NCBI RefSeq assembly: GCF_041260155.1
Contig: NC_091947.1
Location: 25,381,615 to 25,445,614, forward strand
Reading direction: 5' to 3'
DNA from: Ptychodera flava
Taxonomy: Eukaryota > Hemichordata > Enteropneusta > Ptychoderidae
DNA length: 64,000 bases
The notes beneath the pieces were generated by a model. That model was given only the letters and a program-made list of their open reading frames with translations. It made no database searches and had not been told where the DNA came from. Positions 45,172 through 54,116 of this stretch are shown piece after piece (the stretch's first letter is position 1; the number at the start of each line of letters is the position of its first letter). The position numbers and the translations under genes were made by a program.

Positions 45172-47034
45172 GCACACCGCCAAGCTCCAAAGCCAAGATC
45201 AAAGTAGGGTCAGAAAAGGCGCCACCAGACATCCCAGCCAGAGTCAGGACCTCTTCCACTAGTAGTGACACCTCAGGAGTGGAGAAAAGTAGTTCTGTAA
45301 AACCGGCAAAGGCTACTGGTGAACAACAGAAGAAACAAGTGACAGATCCTGGGTCATCGTCTGAGAGCAAGAGCAAAGTCAAAGAGAGTGGAGTCACCAA
45401 GCCAAGCAAAGATGTGAAGAAGGTCGGTGGAAAACTGCCAGAGAAATCAAAAATGGGTTCATTGAAAACTGGATCACTGAAAAGTGGGGAGGGCAAGAAG
45501 CCGGAGCAAGGATCTGGGAAAGGGAAGGCAGGGGAAGCGGACAAAAGTGGAAAAGGTGACACCCATCCAAAATCAAAACTCACAGAACAAAGTGGACAAG
45601 TATCGGAAAAGTCCGAGAAAGTCAAAGTAGGAGATTCACACCAGAAAGTGAAAGTGGACGCAAAGCAAGGTGATAAGCAAAAGCCATTCTCCAGTGATAA
45701 ATCAGGCACTCGTAAATCGGATCAAAAGGGAGGTTCCCAGAAAGACGACCGACAGCGATCTGACTCAAAGGACAGAACAGAGGTCAAGGGAAGCCTGAAG
45801 GAGGAGAAACAGAGAACGGAGTCAAAGGAGAAAACCGAGGGAAAGGGAAACGTGAAAGAAGAGAGGCAGAAAGCAGACAGTAAGGATAAACTGGAAGGGA
45901 AGGTTGGCTCTAAAGATGACAAACAGAAGTCTGAATCCAGAGACAAAACAGAGGGAAAGGCAAGCTCTAAAGAAGACAAAGCAAGATCTGATAAAATTGA
46001 GGGCAGTAAAAAATCTGATTCAAAGGATAAAATTGAGGGTGGTAAAACTGAGCATGTCAAATCTGGTGAGAAATCAGACAAGCAGAAACTAACTGTTAAA
46101 AGTAAGGACAGTTCAGATAAAAGCAAGCCACCGAGGGACCAAGTGTCAAAGTTAAAAACTGATAAAGGACTGAAAAATACAAAGGATGAGAAAGCAAAAT
46201 CTACAAAGTCAGAAGTTCCATCAGAGAAGAAAGGTAACTCTGAGGTCAAGGTTAAGAGTTCTGGTGAAGGAAAACTTACAAAAGATGTTGTGAAAAAGGA
46301 AAGACCAAAAGAAGTGAACAAAGATAAGAGGGCTGTCACTGGCAAGGATAAAGACGGAAGCAGTAAGCAGAAAGATCCTGTGAAAAGCAAGTCAGATGTG
46401 AAAAAGAAAACTGACATCAAAATAAAGTCGGAAACAACAAAAGCAGAAACAAAGGTGAAAGGAAATGAGAGCAGTGAAAGTCTTGTGAAAGAATCTACTG
46501 AGAAAAAGGAAGATTCTGTGAAAGGGAAAGTTCAAGGAGCAGCTATGAAAGGCAGCAAAGATTCCAAGAAGGAAGTGAAGAAAGAGGTTACTGAGAAGAA
46601 AGCAGACAAGCCTAAGGAAATCAAGAACCTGCCTGTCACCAGTGAGAAGGTAGTGAAGAAACCAGATGAAACTGTGAAACCTGAAAAGGTGCAGGTGGGA
46701 ACCGATCAAAAAGACTCAGGCATGACAGAGGAAACAGCGCCCTCAGAGGAGAGTAAAACCACAGCCACAGAGACTGAGCAACTGCCAAAAACTGAGAGTG
46801 TTGTAGAGCAGGCAACTAGGGATGGAACATCACAACCTGGCAAGGCTGATGAGGAAAACAAAACTATCGAAGAAGCGGAACATAAAGATGATGACTTTTT
46901 AGATGATGATAATCTGTCGGATGTCACTGTGAGTTCTGTTCATACAAGCGATCTGTCATCATTTGAAGATGAAATCAGTTCTGTCTCATCAGTGTCATCC
47001 AGTAGTGAAGACTTGTCATCGGATGGAAAAGATG
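45172..47034 (+). CDS. BOD1L1-like: BOD1L homologue, large exon 4 (Lys/Glu/Ser-rich)
   Basis: The 1863-nt exon encodes about 620 residues, very rich in K, S, E, D and G with hardly any hydrophobic residues, so predicted disordered. Around 45778-46000 a 19-residue unit repeats about four times in tandem (57-nt period), of the form (T/L)E-x-KG-x-x-K(E/D)(E/D)(K/R)Q. The C-terminal end is an acidic/serine patch (DDDFLDDDNLSDVTVSS, then SSFEDEISSVSS) that would suit casein kinase 2. The acceptor is TTGTATTCTAG. I place the donor at GTAATT (47035), where exon 5 joins in frame; the frame is open about 90 nt further into the intron. The long antisense open frames here only mirror the biased composition. 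Confidence 0.88.
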
Positions 47035-47491
47035 GTAATTATGCATCTAACAGTTATTTTTGTTTCATCTCTCTTTTTTGGTATAATTGTAATTTTATCA
47101 CTTTATTCATATTCTTTAGGCATATGTGAAAGTTAAAATATTTTACATTTTCTGAAGTTATTTTACATCTCATGGCTATCAGACATTATCTTTTCATTTG
47201 TAAATCAGCCATTTCATCCATACTCAATCCAGAACTTTTAGTACTGTTCTTACTTTAAATAATTATCAGGTTCTTCTGGCATGAAATGTTGTGAACTTAT
47301 CTGTTCTAAAACTCATTGTTTGATCTAGGGAGGCGGATTTAGAAGTAGAAATATCACACACAATGTGGTCGAATTCTTTTGAGGTTCTGAGCAATTGATG
47401 TGTTACTAGCATTTCGCAAATCAAAAGTGTCAGATGCACATTTGAAAATAGCGTAAAGTCATACCCACATCTCTCTGACTGTTACACACAG

Positions 47492-47664
47492 ACACGGATA
47501 GATCTCTCAGTAAAAGCAGAGACTCGCCATTTGGGAGCATCAGTGGGGACTCTGAGAAAAGTGGTCAGACCAAACGGAGACCGTCAACCAAGGCCCTTGC
47601 TCTCAATCGTTACTATAGTGACAGTGAAGATGAAGAATCCCGCGAAGAGAGAAGAAAGAAAGCG
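47492..47664 (+). CDS. BOD1L1-like: BOD1L homologue, exon 5
   Basis: AC completes a codon (GAC) begun in exon 4, followed by DRSLSKSRDSPFGSISGD and KALALNRYYSDSEDEESREE. A-L-A-x-N-R-Y-Y-S-D-S-(D/E)-(D/E)-E is a block I recognise from vertebrate BOD1L1, which supports assignment to BOD1L rather than BOD1. The acceptor is GTTACACACAG, and the donor GTAAGT follows GCG in phase 0. Confidence 0.88.
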
Positions 47665-47956
47665 GTAAGTTTTTTGCATTGTCGTTAAGCTTCTTGAAAC
47701 ATATATGGAAATATTTCCGCATCTTGCAATATATTTTTATGGACAAATTTCTGTGTGTATCTCAGAAGTATTGAGTGCAATGTATGGATGAAAAGTATGT
47801 GATTTTGCATAACGGTCAATAAATAATATTCTGCTTTACTACTCTGGTTCAGAAGCAGGATTCAGTACATGGTTCTGAAAAAATAAAGAATTCACTCTAT
47901 TCACCCCATGTGTTGTTTGAAAAGAGGGCCAGTCAAACCTACTAACCCAAATCACA

Positions 47957-48273
47957 TTAGATATTGTGTAGATAGATCATAGTAAAGGCAGTTGAGAAAA
48001 TGTGTTGCTATCAAAGCATACAGCAAAAAGTGAATTAGATATTGTGCAGATAGATAATAGTGGAAGTACTTTGGAAAATGTGTTGCTATCAAAGCATACA
48101 GCAAAAACTTAATTAGATATTGTGTAGATAGATCACTGTTATACAGTTTAAATTATGTGTTGACATTGAAGCATACAGCAAAAACTGAAATACATGTAGG
48201 TATTGTGCAGATAGGTCATAGTTAATCCAGTCTAGAAAATGTGTTGACATCGACGCATACAGCAAAAACTGAA
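47957..48273. repeat. tandem array, four copies of about 78 bp
   Basis: Units start near 47957, 48035, 48113 and 48196 with TTAGATATTGTG(T/C)AGATAG and contain AAAATGTGTTG and AAGCATACAGCAAAAA. The last unit is 83 bp and most diverged. There is no coding capacity. It lies in BOD1L intron 5. Confidence 0.85.
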
Positions 48274-48442
48274 ATGACGTGGAAAACAGAGAATTGACAA
48301 TACAGAACCCTGCTCCAGATATGGTATTTGTCATTTTAATCAATCTGTCACACAGTTGTATGTGATTATTTTGTCAACATATAAGGTACACCTCTCATTT
48401 GAAACTGAGCTTCTGCAAATTACTTTATCCTGGATGCATTGT

Positions 48443-48586
48443 CAGTGATCTCCCCAGGATTTTCTGATAGAGTGGCGGCTAATTTGCATAACAATAAATG
48501 TAATTGTTATGGCAATGAGTTTATATTGTTTACCAAAATTATAGAGCGGTGGCCACCACTCTATAATAGCTCTGGGGAGAACACTG
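48443..48586. mobile_element. hAT-like MITE, 144 bp, 6-bp target duplication
   Basis: The ends CAGTGATCTCCCCAGG and CTGGGGAGAACACTG are the same as on the 1.2-kb element at 19138-20366. CATTGT flanks both sides (48437-48442, 48587-48592). AGAGTGGCGGC near the left and GCGGTGGCCACCACTCT near the right add internal pairing. Confidence 0.75.
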
Positions 48587-48668
48587 CATTGTGTCTCACC
48601 TGTTTGTGTTTTTGCTAGGACTGGGGAAAGTGACTTTTGAGCTTTGTGGTCATTCCCACCATCATCAC

Positions 48669-49024
48669 AAGGTAGAACACGCCTCGGGGACAGATATTCG
48701 GACTCTCAAACTTTTCCAATGTTTTCTGATCTACCACTTGTGGGGGTTCATTTCAAAGCTCTTGGTGTTATATAACTTTTCACTGGCTTAGTTTTTCAAA
48801 AATCGAAAATTTTATTTTTTCTCAATAGAGTTACCACAGGTATGGCGGCCATTTTGAATTTCAAATATCGGTAAATCTTGAGTAATTTGTTTCTCTAGTT
48901 CCAAAATTTGCACCAATTGCACCCAATTTTTATTCTTGGTTTTGAAAGGGAATGATTGAAATATCCTTTGAGGAAAGTTTGAGCAAAAGTTTAAGTCTTT
49001 TACTTTCGAGGCACATACTACCTT
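48669..49024 (+). mobile_element. MITE family A, copy 3 (forward)
   Basis: It begins AAGGTAGAACACGCCTCGGG and ends TCGAGGCACATACTACCTT, inverted ends of the family. It is full length. Its last 163 bp are duplicated immediately downstream (next entry). Confidence 0.8.
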
Positions 49025-49152
49025 CAAATTTCGGTAAATCTTGAGTAATTTGTTTCTCTAGTTCCAAAATTTGCACCAATTGCACCCAATTTTTAGCTCC
49101 CATAGCCATATGTATATATGGCAATGGAAGCTATTCTTATAGGCTAGGGAAA

Positions 49153-49232
49153 TGTCTGTATGTATGTATGTCTGTATGTCTGTATGTCTGTGTGTCTGTA
49201 TGTCTGTATGTCTGTATGTCTGTATGTCTGTC
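49153..49232. repeat. TGTCTGTA microsatellite
   Basis: About 80 bp of TGTA/TGTC alternation, near the 5' end of the 2.74-kb element. Imperfect. Confidence 0.85.
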
Positions 49233-49883
49233 CGTCAACATCAAAAACTCCAAAACCGCTGTACATTTCATCTTGATATTTGGTGTGTACATGGATGATG
49301 GGCTGTAGATGAGATTTTGTTCAAATGAAGTTGTCATTGCCAAAAATATGCAAATTAAGTGAAAAATGTAAAAACAGTCAAAATTGAAAAAACTCAATAA
49401 CCACTGAGCAGATTACATGAAAAATTAGCATGTAAGTACTTTGGGCTGACATGAAATGATTGTGCACATCTTGGGTCAGTATCTTGGACTTGCTATTTTT
49501 CATGAATTTTTTTGTAATTTTCTCCCATTTTTGGTCAAAAAATCTCCTGCTCTGAAACCACAAGTCCGATTGATTTGAAACTTGGTATGGAAGTGCATAG
49601 GAGTGACCTTTCCCAAATGTGGGCAAATCGTGGTGAAATTTGCATATTTTTAGTTTACACGTCCATAGACTCCCATGTATAAGGCAGATCTCCATAGACT
49701 CCCATGTATAAGGCCACGAAAAATAAAAATTTAGTTTCTCATCGTATTCATATTGCAAAAAGGATGCAGTGACACAATTTTTAGTCCCCATGGATGAAGT
49801 CCAGTGAGCTTATAGATTGGGTCATGTCCGTCTGTTCGTCCATCCGTGAGTCCATCCGTTCACGCAGATATCTCGGATATTTT

Positions 49884-51430
49884 GACAAAATGTCATGTGA
49901 CCTTGATGACCTTTGATCTCAAATATACATATTTGTCCATAACTCAGTAACCACAAGTGCTACCACCCTTCATATATGGTATGATGGGACAGCTTGTGAC
50001 GCCACATATTGTACCTCATTAATTATGCACATATCTAATTTTGAGCGAGCCAATAGAGCTAGAGGTCTGATTTTTGGTATATAGGGATAACTTAGCAAAA
50101 CAATTTTTTTGACAAAATGTCACGTGACCTTGGTGACCTTTGACCTCAAATATACATATTTGTCCATAAATCAGTAACCACAAGTGCTACAGCCTTCATG
50201 TATGGTATAATGGGACACCTTATGACGCCACATATTGTACCTCATTAATTATGTGCATATCTAATTTTGAGCGAGCCAATAGAGCTAGAGGTCTGATTTT
50301 TGGTATATAGGGATAACTTAGCAATACAATTTTTTTGACAAAATGTCACGTGACCTTGGTGACCTTTGACCTCAAATATACATATTTGTCCATAAATCAG
50401 TAACCACAAGTGCTACAGCCTTCATGTATGGTATGATGGGACACCTTATGACGCCACATATTGTACCTCATTAATTATGTGCATATCTAATTTTGAGCGA
50501 GCCAATAGAGCTAGAGGTCTGATTTTTGGTATATAGGGATAACTTAGCAAAACAATTTTTTTGACAAAATGTCACGTGACCTTTGACCTCAAATATACAT
50601 ATTTGTCCATAACTCAGTAACCACTAGTGCTACAGCCTTCATGTATGGTATGATGGGACACCTTATGACGCCACATATTGTACCTCATTAATTATGCACA
50701 TATCTAATTTTGAGCGAGCCAATAGAGCTAGAGGTCTGATTTTTGGTATATAGGGATAACTTAGCAATACAATTTTTTTGACAAAATGTCACGTGACCTC
50801 GGTGACCTTTGACCTCAAATATACATATTTTTCCATAACTCGGTAACCACAAGTGCTACACCCTTCATGTTTGGTATGATTGGACACCTTATGACGCCAC
50901 ATACTGTACCTCAATAATTATGCGCATATGTCATTCTGAGCGAGCCAATAGAGCTGGATGTCTGATTTTTGGTATATAGGGATAACTATAGGAGAGAAAT
51001 TTTTTACCAAATGTCATGTGACCTCGATGACCTTTTACCTAAAATATATGTTTATGTCAATAAATAAGTAACCACAAGTGCTATGTCCTTTGTATTTAGT
51101 AGGATGGGAGACCTTATGACAACACACGCTTTACCTCATTAATTATGTACACATCTAATTCTGGGCAAGCGAATAGAGCTAGAGATCTGATTTTTTGGCA
51201 TATAGGGATTAATTAGCAATATAATTTTTTTTTTCAAAATGTCATGTGACCTCGATGACCTTTGACCTTGATTATACATATATATGCATATTTCAGTAAC
51301 CACAAGTTCTATACCCTCCAATTTTGATAGGATATTAGACCTTAAGATGTCACATCTTGTACCTCATTTATAATGCGCATATGTATTTCTTGGCTGGCCA
51401 ATACTGCTAGAGTCTGATCTTTTTTCCCGA
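49884..51430. repeat. minisatellite, seven copies of about 226 bp
   Basis: Units begin GACAAAATGTCA(C/T)GTGACC near 49884, 50111, 50337, 50563, 50780, 51006 and 51233 (spacing 227, 226, 226, 217, 226, 227). Units 2-5 are nearly identical and 6-7 are clearly diverged, so the centre expanded recently. The fourth unit lacks about 9 bp (GGTGACCTT). Each unit also carries CAGTAACCACAAGTGCTA, TTATGACGCCACAT and GAGCGAGCCAATAGAGCT. TGACCTTTGACCT, the complement of AGGTCA-A-AGGTCA, is intact in five units and CACGTG in four. Confidence 0.93.
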
Positions 51431-52164
51431 TTTAGAACCATACTTAGACATGCCTCATGTGTTTCAAATTGGGAACAACAACATAGACCTATGTGCCCAT
51501 AGATCTCAACATATACACTCCAGTGATACTTCTTAATGACCACATTTTCCTGCCCCATCAAGACTAATACTCCTATTACAAGTGGGGACTATGTCATTGT
51601 AAATGACTTGTTGAGTTAATGGTTGTATCACAGTATTCAATATATCTAATTCTGTATTTTTTCCATTTTATATTCTGAATAATTACATTAAACATATTTC
51701 ACTGTCTCCAGTACATTTCATTTAAGTATTTTCACTTCATGCACTTTATCCCTTTCACACATGTTCAAATATCTGACCAGAGAACAAACACTAAATAGTC
51801 CAGGATGGGAGCTACAGTGTCATTGACGCTATTTTTATTCTTGGTTTTGAAAGGGAATGATTGAAATATCCTTTGAGGAAAGTTTGAGCAAAAGTTTAAG
51901 TCTTTTACTTTCGAGGCACATACTACCTTAATATGACTTTGGAGGTACTATCATTCAACAAAAAAGTGATCTATTCACCAGTTCATGCTTCTTTTGAACG
52001 CTGTGAAGATAGGAAATCCAATTGTACATTAGCCTAAAACTCAGTGTTTATATAATCTCATATTTGCCAAAGTTGTCTGTACAAACGGTACGGTAATGGA
52101 CTGCCAATCTGCCCACCTACTATAGATACATTTAGTATCTACATATTCTTTTGAACACTTCCAG

Positions 52165-52306
52165 GCCAAGGAGAAGGAAGAAAGAGCTGCAAGGAGACAA
52201 CAGATTAAGGAGGACATGAATGAAGCCTGGAAAAAGAACGAAGAAGAGAAGAAGAAAAAGAGAGAAGAAAAGAAGAAAGTGAAACAAATGACAAAAGAGA
52301 AAGAAG
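52165..52306 (+). CDS. BOD1L1-like: BOD1L homologue, exon 6
   Basis: It encodes AKEKEERAARRQQIKEDMNE then AWKKNEEEKKKKREEKKK, a highly charged helix, probably a coiled coil or single alpha-helix. It joins exon 5 in phase 0 after ...RRKKA. It ends one base into a codon at donor GTAATC. Confidence 0.88.
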
Positions 52307-52755
52307 GTAATCTAGTACCTCAAGGGCGAGTATCTGTCACTTTTGATGATTTATTTCACAGTTTTTGTAAGCCCTCAAAGTTTTTCAGCACCTTGAAGAT
52401 CACGTGACAGCAGTATAAACAAACTCACATGTACAAACTTGCATAGGAATACAAAGATTTTATTTGTGCCGTCACGGTGGTCCATTCGAATTCCAGGGTT
52501 AAACCTATTGGAATGTGCGATTGTTCAAATGGTTTGCACCATCTGTCTTTCACATTCTGGGTGTAGCCATTCAAAAGATTTGTTAAAAGTCTGTACTGTT
52601 TGATAAAGCTAGCACTCATTCTGTGTAAACAATTGATAAAGTTTAGAAACGTCCTCAGGGTATCAGTGCGGGCATATATTTTTTTTCTGTCCTCTCTTCA
52701 GTGTTTTATCATTGACATTGCACATAACAATCAATGTCTATGTGATTCCCTGCAG
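52307..52755 (+). other. BOD1L intron 6
   Basis: 449 bp, unremarkable. The acceptor is TGTGATTCCCTGCAG. Confidence 0.85.
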
Positions 52756-54116
52756 AGGTTGAAAAGGGAAGATCTGGTCGGAGAGGTCGCACTAAAGAAC
52801 AGAAAAAGGAGGAGAAAGTACAGGCAAAGAGAGAACAAAAAGTGCTGGAGAAGAGAATGGCTTTGAGGAGACAGCGTACCCTGAATAAGAAATACCTGTC
52901 TGAAGACTTCACTTCCTTGTTCAGTCAAAAGGAGCCTACTTTCATCACAGGAGAAGGAGACTCCAGTGACAAACAGACTTCAGAACCTCCAGCGGCAACA
53001 GACGTAGATTCTGAAACGTCTGCTCAGCAAGCTGCAAGAAAGAGAAGTCACTCAAGGGATGCTGAGGAAAACCCAAGCTCAAAACCTTTCTTTGTGTCCA
53101 ATGTGCCAGATGTGGGACCCTCATATGAACAGACATTCTTGGCCAAGGCTCTGGAGCTTGGTAACTACAGTTGTGGACTTCGAAGATCGGGAAGGCGGTC
53201 GTCTGTCATGACGGATGCGGGCGAGGGTTTAGAACAGGGTCTGCCACCGAAACGAGGACGTCGGATTAGCAATGCATCAGGGTCCTCGTCAGATCACTCC
53301 TCTGGTAAAGGACACACTGACAGTCAAATTGGCAAACAAGAGAAAGAAGTGACCACCAAGGAAGGGAAGCTTGAGAAAGAGACGAAAGAAACTGTGAGTG
53401 GTGCAGAACAAGAGTCGTCTGCACTGGTTGAGCTAACTTCACCAGCCACACCAACTCAAGATGAACCATCTTTCCTTGATGAATCAATAAAAGATCAAAC
53501 TGTCGTGGCCACTGTCGGTGATTCACCTATTCCAATCTACAGTCTGTCATCTCACGTAGATCATCAACAGTCGCCTTTGAAATCCATCTCAGCCTCAGCC
53601 TCAGAAATGTCCAGGGAAGAAGAAGGGAAGTCAAAGGGACAGGATCAGAGGGATACTCTGCCAGACTCCAGCACTGAAAAGGTTCCCAAAGAAGCAAGGG
53701 GACAGTCATCCAAATCTGAGGAAGAACCAGGAACTTGGAATGTTGCTTCCGGGTCACAGGACCGTCCCAAGCGACATCACAGAGAGACACGTAGGCACTC
53801 CTCGCGACATGACAGCCACTTTTACAACGATGATGACAGCAAGTCACCCGGTGCAAACCCTGGTGTACGCCCAAGAAGGCAGTCAACCAGAGAACACTAT
53901 AAACCCATGTCTGACCAGTTTGACTACTACGGCGGCAAGAAACCCCACCAAGGCAAAGAAGAGGAGCCAAGGAGGAGACACTCTTCCCATTCTCCACGGG
54001 ACAGCAGATCACGGAACTCACCCCCTCCCCGGGAAAGCAGATCTCGCAAGAGGCATGCATCTCCTCCTAAAGAACACAGACAGTCAAAATACAGAGGCTA
54101 TTCACATAGACGATAA
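52756..54116 (+). CDS. BOD1L1-like: BOD1L homologue, last coding exon 7
   Basis: AG completes a GAG codon; the exon then gives about 452 residues to TAA at 54114-54116. It begins with a basic stretch (VEKGRSGRRGRTKEQKKEE, then LRRQRTLNKKYLSEDFTSLF) continuing the charged helix. A central more ordered-looking block is VGPSYEQTFLAKALELGNYS, then CGLRRSGRRSS. Another basic motif is PPKRGRRISNAS, a plausible nuclear localisation signal. The C-terminal 100 residues are RS-like (SHSPRDSRSRNSPPPRESRS) and end GYSHRR. Nuclear location is inferred. No DNA-binding AT-hook of the vertebrate BOD1L1 type (RGRPP) is seen. Confidence 0.9.

Larger units (their letters stand above)
49095..51836. mobile_element. 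Helentron-like candidate, copy 2 (2.74 kb) with tandem core
   Basis: The element starts AGCTCCCATAGCCATATG, which folds back on ATATGGCAATGGAAGCT (to 49132). A TGTCTGTA microsatellite (49153-49232) and a seven-copy 226-bp array follow. The right end reads GATGGGAGCTACAGTG, then TCATTGACGCTATTTTT. ATGGGAGCTA complements the 5' start, about 23 nt inside the 3' end, and GTCATTGAC is a short palindrome near the 3' end. The uninterrupted target in MITE copy 3 shows that ATTTTT is now on both sides, either duplicated or part of the element end. There is no Rep/helicase frame, so it is non-autonomous. The layout (5' hairpin, microsatellite, minisatellite, 3' palindrome) resembles HINE/pearl/DINE-1 elements. 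Confidence 0.6.
49025..51929 (+). repeat. second copy of the last 163 bp of MITE copy 3, split by an insertion
   Basis: 49025-49094 and 51837-51929 together repeat 48860-49024 with one mismatch by eye (TCAAATTTCGG for TCAAATATCGG). The two halves are interrupted at CCCAATTTTT / ATTCTTGG by the 2.74-kb element 49095-51836. The intact first copy gives the empty target site directly. Confidence 0.85.
47665..52164 (+). other. BOD1L intron 5 (4.5 kb)
   Basis: It contains, in order, a 78-bp tandem array, a hAT-type MITE, MITE family A copy 3 with a duplication, and a Helentron-like element with a 226-bp array. About three quarters of the intron is repeat. The acceptor is TTGAACACTTCCAG. Confidence 0.9.

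Noticed and set aside
45722..46420. A 232-codon open frame on the - strand (and another of 184 codons at 45155-45709).
   Set aside because: They are antisense to BOD1L exon 4. The Lys/Glu-rich codons of the sense strand rarely give stops on the other strand, and the products are Ser/Phe/Leu-rich with no domain.
49884..51430. Regularly spaced repeats that could suggest a CRISPR array.
   Set aside because: The units are 226 bp, contiguous, without spacers, and in an animal intron; it is a minisatellite.
48860..51929. The 163-bp direct repeat as a target-site duplication of the inserted element.
   Set aside because: The repeat is not located at the element's two ends; the element interrupts the second copy internally, so the duplication is a separate event.
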